Part shown: positions 23,593 through 35,632 of the stretch, piece by piece
How the letters are laid out: each line of letters opens with the position of its first letter
Position numbering within the stretch: position 1 is the first letter of the stretch
DNA from: Bifiguratus adelaidae
Lineage: Eukaryota > Mucoromycota > Endogonomycetes > Endogonales
Reading direction: 5' to 3'
Length of the DNA stretch: 64,000 nucleotides
Assembly: GCA_002261195.1 (NCBI GenBank)
Contig: MVBO01000010.1
Location: forward strand, 1 to 64,000
Notes under the pieces: generated by a model
What the model was told of the DNA's origin: nothing
What the model saw: only the letters and a program-made list of their open reading frames with translations
The model's database searches: none
Translations under genes and position numbers: made by a program

Positions 23593-25161
23593 ATGCAACG
23601 CGTAAGCCGAGAGGTGTGAGATTCTGAACGTTATTCACCGTGATGAACAGGGGAGCAGGTTCGACCCTGCGGAGGCAGGTTTATCTGCTGGCTTTCGCTT
23701 GACCGCGCTCAGTGGTCTAAAAGGATGAGGTTGTAAAGGTAAGCTTATACGTGTTACCATTCGTTTGCCTTTGTCTGACTTTTTGACGTTCCTTTGCCTC
23801 GTTCCTGTACCCAGTCCCTCAGGTATGGCCGACATGAGGGATATTATCAAACACCAACTCAACATATGCTATAGGCTGAACTGCTCAAAATGCTCGAGGG
23901 ACTCGACAATAATCACATTGGCATGGATAGCGCCGTGATTGATACCAAGATACCCGGTGTCAAGCTGGTTCAGACAACGGATTTCTTTTATCCCAACGTT
24001 GATGACCCTTATCTGATGGTAAGCAACTTGTGTATTCACTTTGTTCCGTGTCTCATTGCTGCAGGGTAAAATTGCTTGCGCCAATGTTCTGTCTGATCTT
24101 TACGCTATGGGTGTCGATACATGTGACAACATGCTCATGATCCTTGGTGTGAGTCAGCAGCTGATGGAGGAAGATAAACCCAAAGTTGTTGGCATGATGC
24201 TTGCTGGCTTCAAAGGTAGCATGCTCGGGGATAGTGGATTGGAGTGTTTGTTTCTCAACTGGATCATTAGATTTGGCGACGGAAGCCGCAACATTTATCA
24301 CAGGTGGACAGACGGTAAAGAATCCATGGTTCATCCTTGGTGGAGTGGCTACCTCGGTGATCTCTTTCTCAGACTTGATCATGCAAGTGTCATGCTAAAA
24401 AAAATGGCAAGGCGAACATATTAACCATTGTTCCTTTAGGCCCGTGAGCGCGCAAGTGGGAGATGTGCTTGTATTGACGAAGCCTCTGGGAACTCAAGTA
24501 GCAGTAAATGCACATCTCTACCTCTTGCCAGCCAACGAAGAGAAATGGAAGAAAATCTCTGGTATAGTTTCAAGGGATCAAGGTAATTGCGTGTATTTTA
24601 GTTAAGTTGCGCTAAAGCAGGTGTTTGATCTGTAGTTTGTGCATCATATGACACAGCTATTGCCTCAATGTCGCGGCTAAACCGCACGGGTGCCATACTC
24701 ATGAAGAAATACGGTGAGTACCATGCTCATTTGACTCAAGTGCTGACATTTCTGCCTCGAGGTGCACATGCCGCTACCGACGTAACCGGATTCGGTCTGC
24801 TTGGTCATGCCAAAAATCTTGTGTCAAATCAACATGCCAATGTCGACTTTGTTTTCCACACTTTACCCGTGATCAAGCACATGTACGAAGTAGACCAAAT
24901 AGTGTCTTTCCGCCTCAGTGAGGGTTTCTCTGCCGAGACTTCTGGCGGCTTATTGGTGGTCTTGCCGAAAGCCAAAGCCATGGCCTTTTGTGAAGAAATG
25001 GAAGCAATTGACGGTTGGCCGTCATGGATCGTCGGCGACGTTCTCTCAGGTCGGTCAATCATCCTTGGATATACGCATTGCTCATTTTTAACATAGGAAC
25101 CAAAGACGCGCGTCTGTCGGATAAACCCCGAATTGTAGAATGCGAGCAACATAGCTTGTAA
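23593..25161 (+). CDS. selD: Selenophosphate synthetase with in-frame UGA (selenoprotein SPS2/SelD)
   Basis: Makes selenophosphate from selenide and ATP, the Se donor for Sec-tRNA. Ten phase-checked exons: 23593-23601, 23651-23738, 23815-23822 (8 nt), 23875-24018, 24065-24215, 24271-24382, 24440-24582, 24636-24713, 24762-25049, 25097-25161; 361 residues if UGA is read through. TGA at 23726-23728 sits exactly at the catalytic position in FRLTALSGLKG-U-GCK; Sec29 and Lys32 correspond to Cys17 and Lys20 of E. coli SelD. Strong matches on both sides: VPQAELLK, KLVQTTDFFYPNVDDPY, CANVLSDLYAMGV, ITGGQTVKNPW, GDVLVLTKPLGTQVAV, AHAATDVTGFGLLGHA, FSAETSGGLL. The intron at 24383-24439 has a GC donor; joining it gives LIMPVSAQVGD, the family reading. 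Confidence 0.95.
23726..23728 (+). other. Selenocysteine (UGA) codon of SelD
   Basis: TGA lies between GGA and GGT-TGT-AAA inside exon 2. The reading frame before it and the frame after it, through eight further exons, both encode conserved SelD sequence. A terminating TGA would leave a 28-residue fragment and make the remaining 330 conserved codons inexplicable. Confidence 0.93.
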
Positions 25162-25179
25162 AGTTGGCACCGAAATTGT

Positions 25180-25256
25180 ACGCCATATGACGCATCGCAG
25201 GCCAAACCACATATGTGGGAACTTTGACGTTCAGTTTGCGATGGCTGAATTGCCTC
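25180..25256 (+). promoter_or_regulatory. Candidate SECIS element in the SelD 3' UTR
   Basis: Begins about 20 nt after the SelD stop. 5' quartet side ATGA at 25187-25190; 3' side TGA at 25246-25248. The helix between them pairs 25192-25202 with 25234-25245: GC, (one bulged G), ATCGCA with TGCGAT, two G-U pairs and C-G, about 11 pairs. The 5' side of the apex then shows AAA at 25204-25206, followed by a mini-hairpin CCAC-ATAT-GTGG at 25207-25218, as in type 2 SECIS. A second small hairpin (GAAC...GTTC, 25219-25232) sits on the 3' side, which is unusual. The helix below the quartet is weak by eye. No folding program was run. Confidence 0.72.
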
Positions 25257-25429
25257 ACGGCAGGAAGCCTTGGAACATTTCGTGTAGGAGGTAAGCTGTT
25301 TGAGCAGGACGGCTTTTCCGAGGACATGGGATGGGTTTCGTGCATGCTCTGGTACCAACATTGCAGCTGTAAATTTGTATTTGTCCTGGAAAGTAGCTAT
25401 GGTGTTACACAATACATTTGCAAACATAT

Positions 25430-28400
25430 CTATGAGTAGGTTATATAACAAGGGATACCATAGACAACAGGAGCCGCTCCTAGCATAGCTCGTTAGTGAT
25501 GTTAACGGAGCTTCACCAAGTCTTACCGATCAGATACTTTAGATGACAATCGTCCCTGGATCCCGCCACTGCTTCAACAAGAGAGCAATTTGGACTATCG
25601 ACATCACCTGTGTAGACATCGGAGCTCAGACCCCAATTCTTGAAGAGTGCGCTGCTGAAGCGGTCAATGTCACGATCGGTAACATCCCACAGGTTGGCGA
25701 CTACAGATGGACTACAGAGTATCGATAAGCGTGAGATTTGGCTGACATTGAGTACTTACCATCCGGCCAGCATGTAATTCATGACATTGCCGTGGGGATC
25801 GAATTCCCCCATTGGTAGTAAAAGACCACTGCTACATCCAAGCAGGAAAGATACTGCACATTGATGCAGTTTCCGAATCTGATACCCTCGTATATACTGT
25901 TCGCCGCCACTGTGTCCAAAGTACCTACGGGAAAGTTAGTATGTATTACGTTGCCCTCGCTACTTGAACATACAATAGCAGGTTCGATCTGGTGAGTGCA
26001 CGCTCAAACTCAAGTTCCATTGGCGGTCGCCCAATGATGCCATCCCAACCGTCGCCAAAACTGTATTTAATGCTTAGTGAGCCATATCATCTGGTGCACT
26101 CTCTCTTGGGCTTACCTTTTGACAAACGGGGCGAATTCGTTTTCTGTGCTATGCAGATCACCGCTCGGATTCAGGATGTAAAACGCCTTGCTCGCATCCA
26201 CTGTCAGATCGTGCCAATCGGTATTCTGCGTGCCAATGCGCCCGTGCCGGTGGAGAGCTTGCAAACATAGTATACGATCGCGGAGAAGGGACAAAGATGG
26301 CATTCTGGACACGGGCGATTTGCGAATACATGGCAAGCTTTCCCACGGAAGCACCTGAACATTTTTGTCCAGTATCAATATAGTATGCGGTGTCGGACCT
26401 TGTACAGGGATTTTTCCGTCGTATTGCTCATGGAACTGACGTTGAAGCTTAAGCATGTCCTCCACCTGATAATCAATTAGCCCAACGTCCTTGGGCCTGC
26501 AAGCGGCACTTACAATCTCGGCGTCACTTGAATCATCGAAGCCTTCTTCAGCGAACGCGTTCCTGACAATGTCCCTAATGTCATCGATGCATGCCTGTGA
26601 ACCCAGCAGAAGGATGATCTCTGCCAAGGTACTCGCCGAAGAGTGCTGCAATTGAGGAACCTTATTGCACAACGTTGCAGAAAACTCTGCAATAGCAGCA
26701 TCTGTCGGCGATTCTGCTGATAATAGGCCCTATGTAGCCATTTAGTTAAGGCTCCTTCGTTGCAAGGTCCTCTTGATCTAACCTTATATCCTCCAAGCCA
26801 TGATCTCTCCAAATCCATGACCAGGTCTTGCAGCCGTCGGTCTAAAGCTCGTCTTTGAGTCCACCACTGAGTCTTCTCTTCATCTGTCATTCTGTAGGAC
26901 TGCTTTTGCGTTGTCGTGCTGCTTTCCGATATTATACTCGTGAATTCCTCAGTGACTTCGACAAAACGATTGCATGCGCCTGTTTTATCATATCGGGATA
27001 ACCTTAGGCGACATGTGATAGGGGTTTTGTAGGCTTTCAGTCGAGAGATATATAGTTCCTCGTGCTCTACGTCAACGCTGATGCAGCAGATGCTCCAATG
27101 CCGTGGCAAAATGTTGATATACTGATCCGCAAAGCCGGCAAAATCAAACGCACTGTCAGGTTTGTACAACTCCAGAAGTCGCATCAAGTGTTCTATTATC
27201 CATGGAGGAGCGTTCAGTTGATGCGTTTTCTCGTCAGAGAGCGACTCGGCTGGCCATGTTATGCTTTGGCCGTAACTTGGGTGTAGCTGCTGGTTCAATG
27301 TAGTGTACATTTCACGTCCGATTACCAAGCCATTCATCGTTTCTAATATAAATCAATATGGATGAAAATGACAGCAAACATCAGCCTTACCGAGATAAAA
27401 GGGAGCGGCATAAGCGTCACCTTGAGCACCAAGAACGGATTTGCTGCCAGGTAGAACTACAGGAACGGTTGCAAGTGGCATACTCATGGTGAATACGGTT
27501 TGCGGAGAACTACTCTTCCGATGCCTCGCGTGCTTTCCAGCCAATTCGGTGATCAGGGTGAGCAGTTGCGATGAATGCAAGTCGGTGTTGTCGTTCATGT
27601 CAACCACCGTCTTGCGCTTCTTCTTGAGGAAGGATCGCAACTCCATTGCGGTGGCCCGTCCTATCAGACCAAAGTACGTCTGACTGGTTGGATCACTACT
27701 TTTTGGTGCAACAGTACGTCGAAGGATAGCTTTTGCCTCTTCAACATTCTTTGCTTGCAGGTGTGTCAAACAGAGTTTCCAGTCAAGCTCATGAAGCAAT
27801 TGCTCCATTATTCTCGAATTTGTGTCTATTGTCGTCATCGACATGTTGCCAGATGTACTGGGTGAACCAGCTTCTTGTATCAAGCCTTTCGTTGTTGGCG
27901 TCAAGTCCTGTGAAGGCAGGGCACATTCGAGATTGTGGATGTAGGAGGTCTCGTTGAGGGTGTTGAGAATTTCCCTTGCCTTTGTATATTCCCGTAATGC
28001 TCCTTCGTAGTCGCCTTTTCTTAGAGCAAGATCTCCGGATCGTAAACATGTCTCGATATGCTTCCGGCCCTCTTGCTCGAATTCACCGAGGTAACTGAAA
28101 GCCCGCTGTATATTGTCCTCGCTCTGACCTAAATTCTGACACCGGTACTCCAACTCAGCCAAAAGCAAGAGAAAGCGGCGTGTGTAGTCGGAGGTTGACA
28201 TCTTTTCTGCGAGATCCACTCCTTGCTTGAAGAAGTACTGGCTCTCTTTTACCGACCCGCGCTGTAGATATACTGCGCCAATATGTGCGTAACTTTCCAT
28301 GATCATCTTCGCCAATGGATATTGTGCGGACTGCTCCAGAAAACTTGTCATGCCATCTTCAATAGGTGTGTTCATCTTTCTTCGATCCTCCAGGAAGGGA

Positions 28401-31400
28401 TTGTCTAATTCTCGATCCGGGATACGGTTTTCTGACTGCGCCTTTTTTAACATCGACATTGTTACCTTGCACAATAAACGCACGGCGTTTGTGGCATACA
28501 AGATTGCTTTTTCGAGCCAACCTTCGTATAAATTTTTGAGGGATACCACCAAGTTGGCCTGGGCGACGACCAAAGCTTCACCTGTATCGAGCCGACGTCT
28601 CCGGGAAGGATATTCATCCTTGTGTTTCTGATAAATGATTTCTGCTGTACGAATGGATTGCGAGCATTTGTCAAATAAGCCCATCAAGCAAAAGTACCGG
28701 GCATAACTCAATGTGAAGGCTGCCGCTTCTAATCGGCCTACTTCCGAACAAAGCTTATTGCCCTGTCCAAAAGCGGTTCCCGACCTCCCGGTATAGCCCA
28801 AATCGAGGTAGAGTTCGCCAATGCAAGTCAAAGCTCGCAAAGCATCTACGGACGTGTTATCCGGTGGTTGGGAATTGCCTGCCAAATGCTCTCGTCTTAC
28901 CTTGCACACTGGTAACGGAACGCTGCCGAATATTATTGTTGATCTTGAGTATCATACGATTGGCTTGGATGGATAACACTAGCTGCCCAGTCGCAGCAAG
29001 CATGTCCGCAAGGAAACCTAACTAGAGTTGACAAACGATCAGCGAATGGGCCAAGGCACCTACGCAAATGAGCATGCAAACGATCAACGTCACCAAGCCT
29101 TCTTCGAACATTAGAAGCGACTTGCTGCTCTGGCACTTTGTGTCGATTGACTGGTGAATAGGTGTGCATCAGTGTATCAAATAAGAACATACCTCCGTAA
29201 CCGTATTTTGGAACGCGTCGAAGCACGGTCTTCCAAATGGCCAATGCAGTCTGTATGTTTTTGACGAACGGCTTACCACTACGCTGGCACATGAGTGATA
29301 TCCAGGAAAGAGCTAGCGCGTAGCAGTCTTCTCGATAGATTTCCAACTTTGTATCCTTCTCTAGCCGCTGCGTAGGTGATTACCATGAGCTGCTGCTACA
29401 CATTCCGCGAAACTTACTGTTGACTTGAGCAATTCCAGTGCTTTCTCGGCAATGTTGATCGCAAAGGAGTGATATCGAGAGCTATCGTGGGATGTGCTAA
29501 TCAAACGTACTTTCTCCAGCAGTGCTCTGGAAGATGTTCGTCAGAAAAATCAATGAGTAGCAAAGTCAACTTACCGTGCACGCCGAAGAGGATAAGGCTT
29601 CGCTTCGTATATCTCAAGCAGACTATCGACCAGCACCATCTGATGCTGTATCAAGCTGATGGATTGTGCCTGCATTTGCAATATCCGGAGTTCCAGTTCT
29701 ATCACCGCAGCTTTTCCGATCTCGTCCATGCCATCTTGTGGGTATAGTTCATGTGGCCATTGGAAGATATCAAGGTCGCCATCGACGATGTTGCTTCTTA
29801 GATACCGCCCAATCACGCCCACAAAAGAAGGATAAGTATTGCTAACGGCTTCAGCTGAGCTGTAGTCGAACGCGGAAGAGATAACTTTGACTAGCTGGGG
29901 AAACTGCGTCAACGCAGTTTTGATCGTGTCCAATACTCCCTAGAAATACTTCGTCAATGACATGTTGCTGCCTGATACGTTCCTTTACACTCACATCTCT
30001 ATCGTTTATCTTATGATAGCAGGAGCTCAAAATCTCTAGGCGCTGAAATTGTTCCCACAGCTGTTCGTGATCATTGCCGAGTATCGGGATCGAGGAGTTC
30101 TGAGGGACTCTTGATAGCTCGGTGGCGCGCCGTAGGTACGTGATAGCCTCTGCGAAACCGCCTTTCTGATAGAGTTTGCCTCCGATGCTAAAATAAACAG
30201 ACGAAAGACGATTCAAGCCATCTCCGTATCCGTGGGCTTTAGCGGTTGTCGTAGCTTGCTCGAGAGGTGTAAGAGCTTGAGATACGGTTCGCAAGTCCTC
30301 TTCGTTGAACATGAAGACAGCCACAGTAGTAGAAACTTCCACTATAACAGCAATCAGGCTCCTTTGTGTTTGAAGTGAGGTGGCATCCTTATCGGTATTC
30401 TGGAAAGAAATGGTTAGAGCAGCCGCGATGATTTTGAAGTTATCACCTCTGCTTCATTCTCAAATACGCGACGCAAAAAGAACAAAATATAAGTTATGCT
30501 AGTGATCAAGTATGTCCTGACTGATTCTGTCGTGCATTTTGTCGGCTCGCGCCGTTCAGTACTGGACCAGAAGTCCGATTTGGAGTCGTCAAGGGCCGTC
30601 TTAGTCAATTTTGGCATCATTATCCCACGCCAAATCAACTTCGCTGTCCGTCGGGTCGAGTCGGCAAGTTTCGTCAACCGAGAGATAAGATCGACTGGCA
30701 AATTGGGCTCCACAGATTTGCTATCTTCCAGCTTTTTGAACGCAACGTTGAGTCTCGTTTTCAGTTCATCAAAGTCAATATCTAGTGAAAATGTATAACT
30801 TGAGGCGAGGTAGGTTTATTGAAGTGGTTTCATACCTTCCATCTTTGAGGACCATTCCTCTAACTCCGTTTGTAACAGATGCAGCGAACTTGAGATGGAA
30901 AAGGCAGACAAGCTGTCATTAACTTTCGATCGCCAAGTTTCGACGCTGTTGGCATAAGCGTAGCAGACGTGCCGAGCCATGTCGAAATCGCCAGTCTGGG
31001 CCAATACATGTGAATTTGTTGCATGAAGTACTTGTGCGGCTCCTCTGCTATCTTACCTTCTTCGCCACATATATTCTCTGCTCAAGTAAGTTGCACATCC
31101 CGGGGAAAGCTTCCTCACTATTGCAACGTTTGTAATCCTGAAGTTTGGAGAGCTCATCATGGAAGTCTCGCAAGGTTGAGGACGTATATCCACCTGTGCA
31201 ACGAAGTCAAAACGGTGCGTATACTAAAGAAGATATTTACCTGGTGGTGATGCTTGTTCAAAGATGACGGAACACCTTAATGCCTGCTCATAGTACCCTT
31301 TTGCGTCTAACACATTGCCTTCCAAGGCACAGACGAGTGCAAATTTTCGCAGTTGAAGTGCAAACCCATAACGTCTGGAATTGCTATCACCGGCTCCGCT

Positions 31401-32307
31401 ATGGTAAATGGATGCAGCTTGTCCAAAGGCTTTGTACAGCATGCCGTAATATTTCGAGGAAGCTGATGAATCCTTCTCTGAAATACATGTAACCAGTCGA
31501 ACAGTCTGCGAGGCATATGTTGTGGGTTCTGGTATCTAGAAGAAATCAGACGAATTCGATATGATCTTGTCCCATCGGTATTACCTTGCAATCCCCTTTG
31601 ACACCGGTCCAGACACGCAATAAGTTGAATCGGAGGGTAAATGCAAGCTGGAGCTCCTCAAAGCTTAAGGCAGATGGGTCTACGTCCGGTACAACGTGCT
31701 GGTACCACGGGTCGCTCGTCCCGGAAGAGTATGCGTAACGAGCCATTGGAAGCAAAGACCCGGTTGAACCTCGCGTATATCGATTATCTGCGCGTTCACA
31801 GAATGTGAGCAGTACCGTAGCAGCACTTTGATACTAATCGACTTGCATCAACATTGCAATTGAATCTATATAATAGGCTATACTCACGAGCTTGGCTTCC
31901 ACGAGTTTCGACGACATGTTGGCCAGAGCCTTGTCTACTTCATACGGCTTGGCGGGGGCGTAGTGATCGATAAGCTCGATGGCGGCCATTGCCTGAACCG
32001 CAATATCCCCCAAAAAGTGAACACTACCGGGCTTACCAATTTGCTTGAGTTTGGGTTGATTCAGAGCGCTGAGACTGGACAAGCACCGGTTGACGATACG
32101 CATTGCGTCCGAGCGAAGTGTCTGTGCCAGTTTTACATACTCTATGGTCCGCTGAGAGTCATTCTCGTCTTCTTGAGTGTCGTGATCGCGTTGAAATGGG
32201 ATAACGAACTTGTCTCGGACCCAACAAGCAGCCTCCTCATTCCAGGCTTTGCCGTTTTGGACACCGTCGAGCAGCTCTGTCATACCAAAACTACACTTAA
32301 GTACCAT
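25430..32307 (-). CDS. ESP1: Separase (cohesin-cleaving protease)
   Basis: Caspase-like (clan CD) protease that cleaves the cohesin kleisin at anaphase. The conserved C-terminal domain is clear: [30 protein letters not shown], then the catalytic His in [15 protein letters not shown]-type sequence (after joining at 25922) and the catalytic Cys in [13 protein letters not shown], followed by [18 protein letters not shown]. The final exons join in phase at 25922-25760, 25711-25527 and 25479-25430. Upstream lies a long helical-repeat region in exons between about 26 and 32 kb, with many short introns I did not all resolve. The start at 32307 ([13 protein letters not shown]) is the best ATG; about 2000 residues in total, normal for separase. 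Divergent from the kinesin gene. Confidence 0.9.
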
Positions 32308-32536
32308 TTTATAATCGATTCGTTGCTCTGACGTGTCGCATGACCTCACCGATGGGTACGTGTAGAGACAACAGGCAGAATTCAGGCGTGCGCGTCGCCA
32401 ACCGCAATTACCTAATCTGGAATCATGACCTAAAGAGGAACTGTGAAATCCTCCGAGAGACTGGCCATTGTTCTCTTTCTTTTGCCTCAAGTACGAGGCA
32501 TACACCTTCCTTGGTGCAAATCTGTGGAGACACCTG

Positions 32537-35250
32537 ATGAATATGGCAGTATCACATGCAGCGGATTCGCCAAAAGATGATACTGCAAAGCCTCCAACGG
32601 CAGAGAACGTCTTGGTAACTGTGCGATGTCGGCCACTTTCAAGTGCGGAACACACCCAGACGCGCGAGGTCTGGCAAGTTGATAGCGAGAACGGCTTTAT
32701 TTTTTCTATTTCCAATACCGCTGAGAAGAGAAGTCGTTCGGTTGCCCCGTTCACTTACGGTATGAACGCCTGCAGGACATACTGCGCTTGACCACATGCA
32801 ATTTACCGACTCCCTTGCAATAGACTACGCATTTGCAGGTAGCGATAACGTCACATTGTATACTTCAAGTTGCAGACAACTTGTAAGGTAGGTTCTGTTT
32901 TGGGGGCGAGACAAAGCCTATGGAGATTTTCTGATAGTGGATGAGATAGATCGACGATGGAGGGTTATAACGGTAATCGAGCAATTTCTTACATTCCAGA
33001 GAGCTACAATACTTGTGAACAGGAACTGTCTTCGCATACGGTCAGACGGCGTCTGGCAAAACATATGTAAGGAATTGATCGATGAGAGTGTCATTCGGTA
33101 TACTAAATATCTCGTTAGACCATGGCAAGTGTGGTCACTATCTGATCCCAAATATGAGATACTGATGTCACACAAATCTCTCCGTAGACGGGTTAGATAG
33201 TTTCAAGCGGTGCTTCCGTGTTTCTGAGAGTTGATTGCGTGATGTTAGGTACCAAGGAGCAGCCGGGAGTTATACCTCAAGCAATCAATGACGTGTTCAA
33301 GTACATCGCTGAGGTAAGACTGATATAGATACGAATCGTATCATTTGTCCTGATACCAGCCTGCATTCTAGTCCAAAAGCTTGGAGTTCCTGCTTCGTGT
33401 GTCATATTTGGAGATATATAATGAGACTCTACGGGATCTTCTATCGCCTGAGGCGGAGGATTTGCAAATTCGAGAGGACAAGAAGGTATGTGCACGTATA
33501 CTATTCAAGCCCCAGCTAAGACTCTGCTGCAAATAACAAGCGCGGTGTTTACGTCAGCCCATTGAAGGAAGAGATAGTGACCAGTGCGAAACAAGTCATG
33601 AATATCGTCGCTCGCGGTGAAGGTAATAGCGACTACACGTTGTAGTGCACAGTAATACTCAAGCAAAACTTGTTAGCACACCGGCACACAAGCGTTACAG
33701 ACTATAATTTATATAGTAGCCGCTCACATACGGTCTTCCAAATGGTTGGCTGCATCGCTAATAAGCCGATCATCCAAACTTATGGACAGAATAGATTATC
33801 GAATGTAGGCCGAAGGGTTACAAGTCATCCGTGCAATCCATCACAACATCGCGCTTTGCAAATGCTAGAGGAGATGATGGCGTTCGAATTTCAAAACTGG
33901 TGAGGCGATTCCGGCTGGGAACCAACATCGAAGCTAACAATGACAAAAGAGCTTGATTGATTTGGCTGGTTCAGAGAAAGCCGCATCTTCCACAGAGCGA
34001 CGCATGGAAGGAGCTTACATAAACAAGAGGTGAGAAAGAACTTTCCAATTTTGCATTGGGTATTGACGAATTCAAGTTTGCTTACTCTAGGAACAGTCAT
34101 TTCTAAGTTAACGGAAAAGAATAGGTAAGATATTCATAACGCATTGCATATTGACACCTTTCACCCAGCTCACATATTCCGTATCGAGATTCAAAGTTGA
34201 CGAGAATACTTCAAGGATCCCTCTCGGGCAATGCTCGGGTCTCCGTCATTTGCACTATCAGCCCAACGTTGATGACGTTAGAAGAGTCTCGCAATACACT
34301 GCAATTCGCAGCGAGAGTCAAAAGAGTAGTGACTCGAGCACAGAGCAATGCGGTAAGTGACCTCGAGTGCAAATCTCGTTAGCATCTTCATTCATTACTT
34401 ATACAGATTAACGACAAAGACGCTTTGATTCAGAAATATGAGGCGGAAATAGCAGATTTGAAAGCTCAATTGCAGAGTACAAACGAAGTATTCGCACATG
34501 AGAAAGAGCGTGAACTCACGCAATTGAAAGCTGAACGCGAGAAGGTGTGTATCATGTCACCTGACGAGGCACAACACTGAACGAGATCGGTAGCATGAAG
34601 ATGAAATGGCCAAGATGCAGCTTTTGCGTACCGCTTTGAAGAACAAGATAGACCATATGACCAAGTTGATATTATCATCAGAGTCAACGATGCACGGCAG
34701 TCACGCGTCATTAGTACAATGCGAAGTAACTTTTTCCCTTTCACCACTTAACTGCCTAACGAATCCCCGGACAGCCCGTAGCGAGAAAGGAAGGCAATGG
34801 CAACCGTTCTCACCATGTAAGTTCGTAGCAGGGAAGTGCATATAGGTAGAGGAGCTGAACAAGCCTCCGCACATTTAGGAGGAAGCGCTAAGGAATGAGA
34901 TACAAATGTTACGCGAGCTAATGCGTCAAAAGAACGTTGAGATTGGACATCTACAACGTCAGCTTTCAGCTTCCGAAGACCCCACGATCTTTAACCTACG
35001 AGACAAGGAGATAGAGTTGGCTCAATATTGCGAGAGAAATCAGTGTCATGCCGTGATGATGCTCCGTTCCGAACGATCAAAGTGGGAGGAGCAACATCTC
35101 AAGCTACTACACACAATTTCCGATTTAGAAGCAGATCTTGCGCTCACAAAGGGTAAGTGACCTTAGTTCACGATCATAACTCAATTCATGCTTTTAGCCG
35201 AATTGAGCATCTACAAGCTACAGCAAGAGCAGAACGCAATCAATGTATAG
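32537..35250 (+). CDS. Kinesin-7 (CENP-E-like) motor protein
   Basis: Microtubule motor with an N-terminal motor domain and a coiled-coil tail. Motor landmarks across several short exons: [14 protein letters not shown] near the start, P-loop [14 protein letters not shown] near 33025-33065, [37 protein letters not shown], switch [11 protein letters not shown], a switch II region near 33955-33975 (LIDLAGSEK), and [16 protein letters not shown] with ICTISP near 34190-34270. The ASGKTY P-loop and [15 protein letters not shown] are typical of kinesin-7. Coiled coil follows ([19 protein letters not shown]). The last exon ends at the TAG 35248-35250. I checked only some of the roughly dozen introns; no disrupting stop was evident. 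Confidence 0.85.
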
Positions 35251-35632
35251 TTGATGTATACGATTCTCAGTCAACGGCAAGACACGGTGGCCTTCTCATA
35301 TAGTGGAGGAGAAGGGTTGCATGTTGAAAACATAAAAGGACCATAATACGTAACCATCTGGGGTATTCCCCATTGGGTGGCTAACATCATTGTTCAGATC
35401 TATCGGAAAATTAAACTTCTTCATACTTCGTCGCACACACATTTCCGTGATCTTTTAAAACGGCCGACCTCTGAAAACAAACAAATATGATTCCGTGCCT
35501 GTTCGACTCGCCGAATTACCAAGCATTGACAATGGTCATAAAAAGCTGTTGTTGATGCTGCTTTTTCGATCTCTTGATGAATGCGCTATCAATTTTCTAG
35601 TTGTTGGACGTCTCTTTTGCTTTGGAAACGGG
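35251..35632. other. Spacer between kinesin and kinase genes
   Basis: No separate gene seen. The kinase frame stays open back to about 35495, with an in-frame ATG at 35555, so part of this may be coding if translation starts upstream of 35633. Confidence 0.4.

Noticed and set aside
23655-23672. tRNA-like T-arm (GCAGG-TTCGAC-CCTGC) near the SelD start
   Set aside because: It lies in SelD coding sequence, its loop is six nucleotides, and no acceptor, D or anticodon arm surrounds it.
23726-23728. The SelD TGA read as a nonsense mutation making the gene a pseudogene
   Set aside because: It falls precisely on the catalytic Sec position, every other exon keeps frame and motifs, and a SECIS-like hairpin follows the stop.
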